From JAJEDW01 sp963555775 (GTDB lineage Bacteria; Acidobacteriota; Terriglobia; 20CM-2-55-15): a DNA stretch of 64,000 nucleotides. Both the position numbers and the translations under genes were made by a program. Positions 17,262 through 26,588 of the stretch are shown piece by piece. Within the stretch, counting starts at the first letter, position 1, and every line of letters begins with the position of its first letter. The notes below the pieces were generated by a model, which was given only the letters and a program-made list of their open reading frames with translations, searched no databases and was not told where the DNA came from. The stretch is from contig CAUVWY020000010.1 in assembly GCA_963555775.3 (NCBI GenBank), positions 868,001 to 932,000 of the forward strand, written 5' to 3'.

Positions 17262-18131
17262 TCACTCCCGAATCCCTTCGGGCGTGACGTTTACTTCGAC
17301 CCTGAAGCGCTCGAAGTTGCGATATTCGGCTCGCGTATCGACCGTGTGAAGGTCGATATCGTAACGTTCTTCCATCGAGTCTGGAACCAGCATTCCCAGT
17401 TCGGAGTTCTCCTTGTAGCCAACCCGCATCGTGACCCGATACCGCATGCGGGCGGACTCTCCCTCGAAGACGACCTCTGTTCTGTGGACACTGCCGTTTT
17501 CGGGATCGATCCAGAACGTCCCATGCGCCGGTCGATCTTCGCCATTGGATCCCCGCACGAGCGTGGGACTGGCGGCCTCCAAGAAACTGACCTCCCACGT
17601 ATCGACACCGTCGATGGTGCGTGTTCTATCCTGTTCGAATGAAAAGCGGTCGAGATTGTCGGGACGCAGAAACGTCAATGCAAACGTGGGAACGTTGAAG
17701 TTTCGCGAAAAATCGCCGATGTTGTGCTGTGCGTCGGTCCGGGTTTCAAGGATCTCTTCGAGCGACTCCGGAAAGACGTCCGGAACTTCGACCGGAACGC
17801 CGTCGACGCGCAGCACGTTTCTGACGCCATACCAACGCGCCCGGACTTGCAGCAACAGAAAATCCGAAGTCAGGCGCCGGCGCTCCCGCCTCACAACCGT
17901 TGGCGGAGTGTTTCCGCCGAGCCACGCGGCATTCTGAACGTATTCCTCTTCGCCGATAACCGTCCCCAGTTGCCCTTCATAGTCCGCGACGTATCTGCCG
18001 GCGCGCTCCAGAACGGTAGCCAGCTCGAGCGAACTCGAATCGACCTGCGCCTGGCCGGCCGCAACGCCCCCCAGAAAGAGCAACGCCAACAGTGCGAAAA
18101 CGGACGCGGCCGTTTCAGAAACGGATTTCAT
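17262..18131 (-). CDS. secreted hypothetical protein
   Basis: A 289-residue product with a clear signal peptide (VFALLALLFLGGVAAGQAQ) and a beta-rich mature part. 'YVADYEGQLGTVIGEEEYVQ' near the front, 'RRLTSDFLLLQVRARWYGVR' in the middle, 'IDGVDTWEVSFLE', 'GTFWIDPENGSVHRTEVVF' and 'SMEERYDI' resemble secreted proteins common in Acidobacteriota with LolA-like strand patterns ('G+xWIDPxxGRVxRTEL'), but no characterised homologue is recalled. It is transcribed away from its neighbours, alone on the minus strand between the second and third cassettes. Confidence 0.65.
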   Translation of the reverse strand: MKSVSETAASVFALLALLFLGGVAAGQAQVDSSSLELATVLERAGRYVADYEGQLGTVIGEEEYVQNAAWLGGNTPPTVVRRERRRLTSDFLLLQVRARWYGVRNVLRVDGVPVEVPDVFPESLEEILETRTDAQHNIGDFSRNFNVPTFALTFLRPDNLDRFSFEQDRTRTIDGVDTWEVSFLEAASPTLVRGSNGEDRPAHGTFWIDPENGSVHRTEVVFEGESARMRYRVTMRVGYKENSELGMLVPDSMEERYDIDLHTVDTRAEYRNFERFRVEVNVTPEGIRE

Positions 18132-18243
18132 GAAACCGAGTGTAGCGCCACTCTCCGTTTTCGCGGACTAAATCCGATACTCGCTGGGTTCTTTTGACAT
18201 TTGTTGTAAACTGAGGGGATCGAACAAAACGGGAGTCGCCAGA

Positions 18244-19098
18244 GTGAAAACACGGTCTCGACATGCAAGAGTCCTCATCGCCGCCATCACGTCGATCACG
18301 AGCCTCTCGTTAGCAGTTGACATTGCGGTTGCTCAGACGCCGGACTACGAGGCGCCTCGCCTGATCGGGACCGAGAACCCCGACCTGAACGGCGTCTGGC
18401 AGACCCTCAACACTGCGAATTGGAACGTCGAACCGCATACCGCCGGGCCTTCGGCGTTTGCGGAACTTCAGGGCGCGATCGGGGCGGTCCCCGCCGGACA
18501 GGGAGTTGTCGAGGGCGGCGAGATCCCATATCAGGAGTGGGCCGAAGCGCAGAGGCAAATAAACTTCGAACAGCGGTTCACGAGACCCATCGACCGGCAA
18601 ACCAACGAAACAACCGGCGACCCCGAGGCCAAGTGTTATCTGCCGGGCGTGCCGCGCGCCACCTATCTTCCCTATCCGTTTCGCATCGTCCAGACGCCGT
18701 CTCAGATCCTGATCGCGTATGAATACGCCAACGCCACTCGTGTGGTGCACATGGATCGGGAACCCGTCAGCCCGTCGCTTTCCTGGATGGGCTGGTCGAT
18801 TGGTCGCTGGGAGGGAGACACGCTGGTGGTGGAGGTTACCGACCAATTGGCAACCACATGGTTCGATCGGGCTGGCAATTTTCACAGCGAAGATCTGCGC
18901 GTGGTCGAGCGTTACACACCGATCGGCCCGGACCACCTGATGTACGAAGCCACGATTGAGGATCCGGCCGTGTTTACGCGCCCCTGGACCATACGCATGC
19001 CGCTGTACCGCCGGATCGAGGAAAACGCGCAAATTCTGGAATTCAAGTGCGTGGAGTTCGTTGAAGAGTTCATGTATGGACACATGGTTGATGACTAG
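18244..19098 (+). CDS. secreted WEGDTLVV-family protein
   Basis: It starts with GTG at 18244; the following residues give a signal peptide (VLIAAITSITSLSLAVDIAVAQ). Mature motifs of the 284-residue protein: 'IGTENPDLNGVWQTLNTANW', 'KCYLPGVPRATYLPYPFRI', 'MGWSIGRWEGDTLVVEVTD', 'HSEDLRVVERY', 'IEDPAVFTRPWTI' and a terminal 'LEFKCVEFVEEFMYG'. This is the most canonical member of the secreted family that recurs five times in this window. It is the first gene of the third cassette (two family members, then DUF6152). Function unknown. Confidence 0.75.
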   Translation: MKTRSRHARVLIAAITSITSLSLAVDIAVAQTPDYEAPRLIGTENPDLNGVWQTLNTANWNVEPHTAGPSAFAELQGAIGAVPAGQGVVEGGEIPYQEWAEAQRQINFEQRFTRPIDRQTNETTGDPEAKCYLPGVPRATYLPYPFRIVQTPSQILIAYEYANATRVVHMDREPVSPSLSWMGWSIGRWEGDTLVVEVTDQLATTWFDRAGNFHSEDLRVVERYTPIGPDHLMYEATIEDPAVFTRPWTIRMPLYRRIEENAQILEFKCVEFVEEFMYGHMVDD

Positions 19099-19128
19099 CC
19101 GGGTGATGACTAGACGGGAGATGTTGCG

Positions 19129-20175
19129 ATGAATAATCGATTGCTGCTTGGAATGGGTGTGCTGATGGCCGGGCTGTCGCTTGCGGCCCTGCCCACCGTC
19201 GCACGGGCCGCCGCACAGGAAGAAGTGGCCCAGGACTGGACCCAATCGTACACGCCCTGGGGCGATCCGGACCTGCAGGGGGTGTACACGTTCTCGACCA
19301 ATACTCCTCTGGAGCGCCCCGAAGCGCTTGGGGACAAGGCAACGTACACGGAAGCCGAACTGGCGGAGCTGGAGGCGCAGGCCGCCGAAAGACTCACCAC
19401 CGAGGGCGGCGCGCTCCAGGCGGGCAACGTCGGCAGCTATAACAGCTTCTGGACAAGCAACGAAAAGGGACGGTTGATGAACCGCACGTCGCTGGTGATC
19501 GACCCGCCCGACGGCCGTCTTCCCCAGGTTCGGGAGCAGGCGCAGATTGTTTGGGAAGACCAGGCGGCGGACCTGGCGGATCGGACCGTTGGCGAGGCGC
19601 CTTTCGTCGAAACGCTGTACCGAACATGGACAGACTTCCCTGCCTATGAACGTTGCCTCGCTCGTCCGATGCCTCGAGTCTGGCAATCCTACAACCACGG
19701 CGTTCAGATTCTGCAGACCCCCGGCTACGTGGTGATCCACTACGAGAGCATGAACGACATCCGCGTCGTTCCGCTGGACCAACGCCCGCCTCTTCACGAC
19801 AACATCCGGCAGTGGAATGGGGACTCGCGCGGTCACTGGGAAGGCGACACGCTCGTGGTCGACTGGTCCAACTTCAGCGACAAGCAATTGTTCGATGGGG
19901 GGCGTGCACGCCCGCCCCTGAATTTGCCTCAGGGCACCATGCGCTTTACCGAACGGTTTACGAAGGTCGACGCCAACACCATCGACTACGAAGTCACCGT
20001 TGTGGATCCGGCCATGTGGTCCGAACCCTGGACATTCGCCCTTCCCTGGCGGGGCGACGATCCGAATTATCAGGAACCTGAAGATCTTTATGAATTCGCC
20101 TGTCACGAAGGCAACTACAGAATGATGGAAAACTCACTGAAGGGGTCGCGCGCCCTTGAAGAGCAGTCCAACTAG
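19129..20175 (+). CDS. secreted WEGDTLVV-family protein
   Basis: A 348-residue product with GGGAG upstream of the ATG and a signal peptide ending ARAAAQE. Family landmarks: 'WGDPDLQGVYTF' at the mature start, 'CLARPMPRVWQSYNHGVQIL', 'VHLDQRP'-type 'VVPLDQRPPLHDNIRQWNGD', 'RGHWEGDTLVVDWSNF', 'MRFTERFTKV', 'VVDPAMWSEPWTFALPW' and 'YEFACHEGNYRMMENSLKGS'. It lies 30 bases after the previous family member and 13 bases before a DUF6152 gene. Proteins of this type are frequent in Acidobacteriota but uncharacterised; periplasmic or outer-surface location is inferred from the signal peptide. Confidence 0.78.
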   Translation: MNNRLLLGMGVLMAGLSLAALPTVARAAAQEEVAQDWTQSYTPWGDPDLQGVYTFSTNTPLERPEALGDKATYTEAELAELEAQAAERLTTEGGALQAGNVGSYNSFWTSNEKGRLMNRTSLVIDPPDGRLPQVREQAQIVWEDQAADLADRTVGEAPFVETLYRTWTDFPAYERCLARPMPRVWQSYNHGVQILQTPGYVVIHYESMNDIRVVPLDQRPPLHDNIRQWNGDSRGHWEGDTLVVDWSNFSDKQLFDGGRARPPLNLPQGTMRFTERFTKVDANTIDYEVTVVDPAMWSEPWTFALPWRGDDPNYQEPEDLYEFACHEGNYRMMENSLKGSRALEEQSN

Positions 20176-20188
20176 GGAGATTCAATCG

Positions 20189-20623
20189 ATGTCAACAAAA
20201 TCATTCGTCGCCGCCGTCGGCATCTGCGGACTTTTGCTCCTTGCCGCAACGGCACCCGCCCTTGCCCATCACGCGTTTTCCGCCGAGTTCGATGCGTCGA
20301 AACCGATCGAGTTGCGTGGAACGGTCACCAAGGTCGAATGGATCAATCCGCACAGTTGGATCACGATCGACGTCAGCGGGCCCGATGGCGGATCCGAAAT
20401 CTGGGAAATCGAGGCCGGCGCGCCCAATGCAATGTTCCGGCGCGGCTTCACTCGCGATTCCCTGCCGCTCGGGACTGAAATCCTGGTCAACGGTTTCCAG
20501 GCCAAGGACGGTGCGAATCGTGCCAACGGCAGGGACCTGACCCTGCCCGACGGCAATAGATTGTTCGTCGGGTCGTCCGGGACCGGGGCGCCCACGGACG
20601 GGCGCGATTCATCGGAGCGTTAA
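20189..20623 (+). CDS. DUF6152 family secreted protein
   Basis: The ATG at 20189 has AGGGAGA upstream and a compact signal peptide; the longer in-frame start overlaps the previous gene. The 144-residue protein is the most typical DUF6152 of the three: cleavage after ALA (residue 26) leaves HHAFSAEFDASKPIELRGTV, followed by 'VEWINPHSWITIDV', 'GAPNAMFRRGFTRDSLPLGT', 'AKDGANRANGR' and 'LPDGNRLFVG'. Conserved His residues (the N-terminal pair and NPH) could form a metal site. Third gene of the third cassette. Confidence 0.85.
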   Translation: MSTKSFVAAVGICGLLLLAATAPALAHHAFSAEFDASKPIELRGTVTKVEWINPHSWITIDVSGPDGGSEIWEIEAGAPNAMFRRGFTRDSLPLGTEILVNGFQAKDGANRANGRDLTLPDGNRLFVGSSGTGAPTDGRDSSER

Positions 20624-20775
20624 CCCGCCGCGGAACCCCGCAAGATCGCGTTACGGGCGCCATTGGCCAGCAACCTCTGCCAGGTTTCGTGCGGAACTGC
20701 CGACGACTGCCAAGCGCCATACCGCGCAGGCCGGGATCGCATACTCGTCGTTCGTACCGCGATCTTCCTCCGGGT

Positions 20776-22236
20776 TCAGTAGGTGTACTGAATGTAGAGG
20801 TTGAGCCGGGTGTCCGTGCCGAAATTGGCCCTCCTGTATTGCGTTTGCCAACGGATCAATTCGAACCCGGTCGTCACCGGAGGCCCCAGCCTGAACTGGG
20901 TGTGAACATACGCGGCACGGTTCAGGGTGATTCCACCCGAACGAACATGCCCATTGTTCGGGTCATCCACGGTGTAGCCCGTAAAGAAGCCAACGTTGCC
21001 GCCGCGCAATCCCATCTCGATCCATCCGCCGCTGCTATCGATTTCCTTTCCTGTCCGGGTGTTGAACGATTGACCCGCGCCGCCGCGTACGTCTCCCATA
21101 TTGCTGCCCTTCCACAGCTCTCCACGCAAGCTCACCTGAGGCGTCAATCGGAAATCGAAGTCTCCACCGAAAGAATAACTTTCGAAGTCATTCTTTCCTG
21201 CGAAGGCCGTGCTAGTGTGCTCCCGAGCGTAGTGGCTCCAAAGCCCCACAAAAGCCCGGCCGTTGGGCGTGTTGTATCCCACGCGCCCCTGCAGACCGGG
21301 CAGGGCCGAGGCTTCCCCGTCCCTTATTCCGTTGCGATCGGCATCCTGGCCGTTGAGAGCGCCCGTCAGGACCAGGCCCGTCTGGAGGTTGAAGCCAGGG
21401 CTGGTGCTGGTCCCATAGCTGTATCGAAGTTGCGCCCGGCGGTCGCCCGGGTTGCCGGCGTTCCACATCAATGTTTGCGAGTTTACGTTCGGAAAAATGG
21501 GAGAAATGATGTCGGAAGTCTGGCCCGCCAACAGCGAATGCCGTTGCCAGTTGAGTTGTAGAAACACGTGGCGGTATCGGGGAACGCCTCGGGAATCACT
21601 GCCGCCATTGAGGAAATCGATTTCGAACTTGCCGTTTACCGTTGCGCCACCTACGGCGTCCAAGGTGCCGGGCGCCCTGTAGTTGACACCGAAACGGGTC
21701 ATGCGGGGATGCAGGGTGAAGTTGGCTTGATTGTCCGCATCGGGTGGTTCGGGCCTGACCAGGGTGGGCGCCTGAAAGTTGTTGATCCGCGAGTCGTCAA
21801 AGGCCGCGTCGAGCCGTGCGTGGCCATAGAACGTCAACGAGCTGCGATTTGCTTCCGCTTCAAGTACCGTTGGCTGTGCCTGCGTGGGGGGCGGTATCAC
21901 AGGCCGCAATACCGGCGCCGCGGCGGCGGCGGCGGGCGAAACGATCGGAGCGGTAGACGCCACCTGGACCGCGTTTGCGACCGTGGGGTTGCGGTCCAGG
22001 CTCTCCAGACGCGATTGGATCGCGGCCAATTGCTCCTGGATGGCCGTGTTCTGGGCCTGGATGGCCGTGTTCTGGGCCTCGAGTTCCACGATCCGCCGGC
22101 GGAGTTGTTCCAATTCGTTTCGGTCGTTCGACTGCGCCTCGGGAATTTGAGCGTTCGCCGTGGACGAATTCACAAGAATCGCCCCCAGCACGAGACCGAG
22201 CAGGATGAGGTGTGAAAACCTCGCGGTTCTGGACAT
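20776..22236 (-). CDS. outer-membrane porin with N-terminal coiled coil, DcaP-like
   Basis: The start at 22236 was chosen because GAGGAG lies 8 bases upstream and a signal peptide follows (LILLGLVLGAILVNSSTANAQ). In the 486-residue protein, about residues 40-80 form a coiled coil with a near-perfect internal duplication (AQNTAIQAQNTAIQEQ), then a proline/alanine linker, then a beta-barrel beginning 'LTFYGHARLDAAFDDSRINN', typical of DcaP-type porins. The last strand ends in an aromatic residue (LNLYIQYTY), as required for barrel assembly. Such porins pass anionic or aromatic small molecules. It is divergent from the ankyrin gene across a 372-bp gap. Confidence 0.8.
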   Translation of the reverse strand: MSRTARFSHLILLGLVLGAILVNSSTANAQIPEAQSNDRNELEQLRRRIVELEAQNTAIQAQNTAIQEQLAAIQSRLESLDRNPTVANAVQVASTAPIVSPAAAAAAPVLRPVIPPPTQAQPTVLEAEANRSSLTFYGHARLDAAFDDSRINNFQAPTLVRPEPPDADNQANFTLHPRMTRFGVNYRAPGTLDAVGGATVNGKFEIDFLNGGSDSRGVPRYRHVFLQLNWQRHSLLAGQTSDIISPIFPNVNSQTLMWNAGNPGDRRAQLRYSYGTSTSPGFNLQTGLVLTGALNGQDADRNGIRDGEASALPGLQGRVGYNTPNGRAFVGLWSHYAREHTSTAFAGKNDFESYSFGGDFDFRLTPQVSLRGELWKGSNMGDVRGGAGQSFNTRTGKEIDSSGGWIEMGLRGGNVGFFTGYTVDDPNNGHVRSGGITLNRAAYVHTQFRLGPPVTTGFELIRWQTQYRRANFGTDTRLNLYIQYTY

Positions 22237-22309
22237 CGAAAATTCTCCTCTGAAAATATCCCTCAGGCTCATTTTCACGTCTCGCGGGATCATGGACGGC
22301 TCTCTTGAC

Positions 22310-22326
22310 TGTGCCCGCCGGGCACA
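22310..22326. promoter_or_regulatory. 7-bp perfect inverted repeat in the divergent porin/ankyrin gap
   Basis: TGTGCCC-GCC-GGGCACA lies 74 bases upstream of the porin start, within the otherwise empty region 22237-22608. Its position suits an operator or leader hairpin for the porin gene; the short stem is weak evidence. Confidence 0.3.
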
Positions 22327-22608
22327 AGCGAACCGCGCCGCGATCCACCGATACGGTTCCGGTCGAGTCCGGCTTCAACCAGACCAGCCGCCCGATTCCG
22401 ATAATACATCCGTTCGAACGCCGCCGGAGATGTCTCCGGCCGGTTCCGGCAATCGCTCCGTATTGTAGTGCGTCAATCCGTTTCGATGGAACCTGCCGGC
22501 AGAAACACCGGAGCGCACGAAACCCGTGACATCGGATACATTGCGGGGGAGAATCTAGCTTGAACTTTGGGCTGAAGGTCGACTCGAGACCGCAAGGCAG
22601 GAGAATTC

Positions 22609-24180
22609 ATGATATCCGGCAGACTGGCAGGCATGGTGTTTGCGATTGGGATCCTCATATCCACCCCGGCCCTGGGCAACGAGGCCGACTTGGCCACCGC
22701 CGCCAGAGTGAGTGACTGGGCGGCGGTTCTCGCCCTGGTCGACGACGGCGTGGATGTCAATGCGGAGGACCTGGACGGCAACCGGGCGCTGCACTGGGCG
22801 GTTCGCTCCGATGCCGCGGAAGCGGCTGGTCGGCTCCTTGAAAGTGGCGCGGATCCCGCGGTCGAAAACCGTCACGGAGTTACGCCGCTCTATCTGGCCG
22901 CCGAAAACGGCAATGCTTCGATCGCACGGTTGCTCATCGAGGCCGGCGCCGATCCGAATCAGGTGGACCGGACCGGGGAAACGATCCTGATGATCGCCAC
23001 CCAGACCGGCGATGCCGAGACGATTCGCGTACTCCTCGATCATGGCGCCGATGTCACCGCGACCGATCCGGAATTCGGACAAACCGCCCTGATGTGGGCC
23101 GCGAGAGGCGATCGTCCCGGCGTGGTCGAAATGCTGATCGATCATGGCTCGGACGTCACCGTGCGTACCCGGCGGGGTGAAACCCCCGCGCCCAGGCTTC
23201 CGTGCATCGGCAGAACCGGGTGCGGCTCTCACGGGCTGGGCATCATCCGCGGAGGGCTTCCAGAGCGTGGCAAGCGCGCTCCGATACCCGGCGAGATGAC
23301 GCCCCTGATGTATGCCGCCCGGGAGGGGCGGACGGAATCGGCGCGGCTCTTGCTGGAAGCCGGAGCGGACGTGAACGCTGTCGATGCGAACGGCATCGCG
23401 CCTCTGCTTCTTGCGATCGGCAACAATCGAATTGAGTTGGCCGAGTTGCTGCTGGATCGTGGCGCCGATTTGAATGCCGTGGACTGGTATGGACGAACGC
23501 CGTTGTGGGCGGCCGTCGAGATGCGGAATGTGGATCTGCACTATTCGACCTTCGAGCACATGATCGACGCGGACGATCGCGAGGAGATCCTGAAATTCAT
23601 TCGCGCACTGCTGGATCGGGGGGCCGATCCCAACCTCCGGATTCAGGAAGTCCCGCCGCTCCGGAGTTGGAGGTATCTGCTTGGAGGCTCTCTGGCGTGG
23701 GTGGACTTTACCGGACAAACACCGTTTCTGCTCGCCTCGTTATCCGGTGACATCGAGACGATGCGGCTTCTTCTCGAATACGGCGCAAACCCCGACATCT
23801 CCACTTTCGAAGGTACGACTCCCCTGATGGCTGTCGCGGGAATCAACTGGGTTGTGAATCAGACGTTCACCGAGTGGGACTCGCTGCTCGAAGCGATTGA
23901 GCTCTGTTGGGAACTTGGAATGGATGTGAACGCGGTGAACTCGATGGGGCTCACCGCCCTGATGGGCGCCGCCAACCGGGGTTCATCCGACGTCATCGAG
24001 TTCCTGGTGGACAGGGGCGCTCGCCTCAATGCCAAGGATAACGAAGGCCGGACTCCGCTCACATGGGCCGAGGGGGTGTTTCTGGCCACGCACGCTCCAG
24101 AACCCAAGCCGGAATCGATTGCCGTGATCCGGGACTTGATGGATCGGAGGGCCCCGGCGGATGCCGGCGCACCCGAATAG
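22609..24180 (+). CDS. secreted ankyrin-repeat protein
   Basis: A 523-residue protein with a signal peptide (GMVFAIGILISTPALGNE) followed by about ten ankyrin repeats. Examples: 'DGNRALHWAVRSDAAEAAGRLLESGAD', 'HGVTPLYLAAENGNASIARL', 'GQTALMWAARGDRPGVVEML', 'MTPLMYAAREGRTESARLLL', 'GLTALMGAANRGSSDVIEFL'. An insertion of about 35 residues (about 190-225, Cys- and Gly-containing) splits the array, and another (about 305-375) interrupts it later. Secreted ankyrin proteins next to DUF1592/DUF1552 genes are a known association in Acidobacteriota and Planctomycetota. Protein-protein binding in the periplasm is inferred. It ends 16 bases before the cytochrome start. Confidence 0.85.
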   Translation: MISGRLAGMVFAIGILISTPALGNEADLATAARVSDWAAVLALVDDGVDVNAEDLDGNRALHWAVRSDAAEAAGRLLESGADPAVENRHGVTPLYLAAENGNASIARLLIEAGADPNQVDRTGETILMIATQTGDAETIRVLLDHGADVTATDPEFGQTALMWAARGDRPGVVEMLIDHGSDVTVRTRRGETPAPRLPCIGRTGCGSHGLGIIRGGLPERGKRAPIPGEMTPLMYAAREGRTESARLLLEAGADVNAVDANGIAPLLLAIGNNRIELAELLLDRGADLNAVDWYGRTPLWAAVEMRNVDLHYSTFEHMIDADDREEILKFIRALLDRGADPNLRIQEVPPLRSWRYLLGGSLAWVDFTGQTPFLLASLSGDIETMRLLLEYGANPDISTFEGTTPLMAVAGINWVVNQTFTEWDSLLEAIELCWELGMDVNAVNSMGLTALMGAANRGSSDVIEFLVDRGARLNAKDNEGRTPLTWAEGVFLATHAPEPKPESIAVIRDLMDRRAPADAGAPE

Positions 24181-24196
24181 AGGCGGCCCGGGCGAC

Positions 24197-26575
24197 ATGT
24201 TTCATTCAAGAAAGACGGCATTGACGGGGAAGATCTGGCCGGCATGGGTGGCGGCCGCACTGTTGGCGCTGGGCCCGCACGCTGTCACTCTTGCGGCGGC
24301 GCCCGCGCAGGCCACCCCGGAAGCGGCGGTTCCAACTGAATTCTCCCGGGATCGGGCGCACGGGCTTCTCGACCAATACTGTGTGACCTGCCACAATTCG
24401 ACCGCAAACACTGCCGGCCTTGCCCTCGACACAAAGGACCCAGAGATCGTGGGTCCGGATGCCGAGGTCTGGGAATCTGTCGTTCGCAAGATCCGCACCG
24501 GCCTGATGCCTCCAAGGGAAGCACCCCGGCCGACTCGTGGAGACCTGGATGGTTTGGCATCATGGCTCGAGACCGGACTGGATCGTGCTGCCGAGGGCGC
24601 CCCCAATCCGGGATCGCCCACGCTTCACCGGCTGAACCGGACCGAGTATGCCAATGCGATCCGTGACCTGCTCGATCTCGAGATCGACGCGTCGACGCTG
24701 CTTCCCGTAGACAGCTCGGCTGCGGGTTTCGACAACGTGGCCGACGTGTTGAGTACATCTCCGGCGCTCATCGGAGGTTATCTCTCCGCGGCGATGAAGG
24801 TGAGCCGCCTGGCGGTTGGCGACCTGACGGCCCCACCGCGCATCGTGACCTATCGTGCGCCGGATGATCTGTCACAAACCGAACACATCGAGGGCTTGCC
24901 GCTCGGAACTCGTGGAGGCATGGTCGTGCGGCATGTGTTCCCGCTGGATGCCGAGTACGAGTTTGCTGTCGGCGGCGGTGGTCCGGACCTGGACTTCACG
25001 ATCGACGGCGAGAGCGTTCGGGCGGGAGATCGTGGCGCGATCGGACGCAATGTCTCCGCCGGACCCCATACTCTCGCCGCTTCCCTGGTCCGGACTCTTC
25101 GATCTGCGGGTGTCGATGACACGTTCAGCGCGCCGGGCAGCGGCCGTGGCGGTATCCAGAGTATTACGGTAACGGGTCCACTGAATCCGACCGGTCCGGG
25201 AGACACACCCAGCCGCCGCCGGATTTTCGTTTGCCAACCGGAAGGCGCGGAAGGTGAACTGCGTTGCGCGCGCGATATCCTGGGCGCCCTGGCCCGGCGC
25301 GCTTTCCGGCGGCCTGTCGCCAACGATGATCCGGTAATGACGACGCTCGTCGAATTCTACGAGGCGGGACGCGGCGGCGGCACATTCGAAACCGGCATCC
25401 AGCATGCTATGGCACGCATTCTGGTTGACCCGCAGTTCATCTTCCGCATGGAACACGTGCCAGGCGAACTGGCCGTGGGCGCGGTCTACCCTCTGACGGA
25501 TATCGAAATCGCGTCGCGACTCTCCTTCTTTCTCTGGAGCAGCATTCCCGACGATGAGCTTCTCGAAGTGGCGGCGTCCGGCAGGCTGTCCGACCCTGCG
25601 ACGTTCGAAGAGCAAACCCTTCGCATGCTGGCGAATCCGCGGTCTCAGGCACTGATCGACAACTTCGCCGCGCAGTGGATGGGCCTGAGGGAACTCGAAG
25701 ACGCCGAGCCGGAATCGGACGGCTTCGACGCCAATCTGCGGATGGCCTTTGAGCGCGAGACGCGCCTGTTGTTCGAACACATCGTCGACGAAGACCGGAG
25801 CATCGTTGACCTGCTGGATGCGGATTACACGTTTGTGGATCAGCGTCTTGCGGAACACTATGGCATTTCGGGCGTCCGTGGAAGTCGAGTGCGACGGGTC
25901 GCGCTCGATCCAGACAGCCCGCGGCGCGGCATTTTGGGGCATGGCAGCATCCTTCTGGTCACATCCGTCGCCAACAGGACATCGCCGGTTGCCCGCGGGA
26001 AGTGGGTTCTCGAGAATCTGCTCGGTGCGCCACCGCCGTCCCCGCCGGCTGGCGTGGAAACCAACCTTGACGAGACACCGGATGCGGAGGCGTCGGGGAC
26101 TTTGCGCGAGCGACTGGAGCAGCACCGCGCAAATCCCGTTTGCGCCTCCTGCCACGGCATCATGGACCCTATCGGCTTCAGCCTGGAGAACTTCGATCTG
26201 ACTGGAAGGTGGCGGGAATACGACGGGGATGCGCCGATCGACGCGTCTTCCGAACTGGCGGACGGTAGTGTTCTAAACGGTCCCGCGAGTCTTCGAAGGG
26301 CATTGCTGCTCCGTTCGGACGCCTTCGTTTCGACTGCCGTCGAGAAGCTGTTGACCTACGCCACCGGCCGGGCGGCGGAGTATTATGACATGCCGGCTAT
26401 TCGGTCCATCGTTCGGGACGCCGCCGCCTCGGACTACCGTTTCTCATCGCTCGTCCTCGGCATCGTGGCGAGTCCGCCATTTCAGACAAGGGTCAAGGCA
26501 CCCGAGCCCAACGAAACGGTAGCGGAAGTGGAACTGGTAGTACAAGCGCCCGTCACGACTGAAACTATCGATTGA
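24197..26575 (+). CDS. DUF1592-type multidomain protein with two CxxCH heme motifs
   Basis: A 792-residue exported protein (leader WVAALLALGPHAVTLAAAP region). Domains in order: a heme-c region with C62-V-T-C65-H66 ('DQYCVTCHNS'), DUF1587 ('LHRLNRTEYANAIRDLLDL'), a beta-rich carbohydrate-binding-like segment, DUF1595 ('LGALARRAFRRPV'), DUF1592 ('FETGIQHAMARILVDPQFIF'), DUF1588 ('RRGILGHGSILLVTSVANRT') carrying a second heme-type motif C649-A-S-C652-H653 ('CASCHGIMDPIGFSLENFD'), and DUF1585 ('STAVEKLLTYATGR'). This is the standard domain order of the family. Periplasmic electron transfer or oxidation is expected; the substrate is unknown. The adjacent DUF1552 gene is its usual partner. Confidence 0.9.
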   Translation: MFHSRKTALTGKIWPAWVAAALLALGPHAVTLAAAPAQATPEAAVPTEFSRDRAHGLLDQYCVTCHNSTANTAGLALDTKDPEIVGPDAEVWESVVRKIRTGLMPPREAPRPTRGDLDGLASWLETGLDRAAEGAPNPGSPTLHRLNRTEYANAIRDLLDLEIDASTLLPVDSSAAGFDNVADVLSTSPALIGGYLSAAMKVSRLAVGDLTAPPRIVTYRAPDDLSQTEHIEGLPLGTRGGMVVRHVFPLDAEYEFAVGGGGPDLDFTIDGESVRAGDRGAIGRNVSAGPHTLAASLVRTLRSAGVDDTFSAPGSGRGGIQSITVTGPLNPTGPGDTPSRRRIFVCQPEGAEGELRCARDILGALARRAFRRPVANDDPVMTTLVEFYEAGRGGGTFETGIQHAMARILVDPQFIFRMEHVPGELAVGAVYPLTDIEIASRLSFFLWSSIPDDELLEVAASGRLSDPATFEEQTLRMLANPRSQALIDNFAAQWMGLRELEDAEPESDGFDANLRMAFERETRLLFEHIVDEDRSIVDLLDADYTFVDQRLAEHYGISGVRGSRVRRVALDPDSPRRGILGHGSILLVTSVANRTSPVARGKWVLENLLGAPPPSPPAGVETNLDETPDAEASGTLRERLEQHRANPVCASCHGIMDPIGFSLENFDLTGRWREYDGDAPIDASSELADGSVLNGPASLRRALLLRSDAFVSTAVEKLLTYATGRAAEYYDMPAIRSIVRDAAASDYRFSSLVLGIVASPPFQTRVKAPEPNETVAEVELVVQAPVTTETID

Positions 26576-26588
26576 GGAGATTGCGGAA

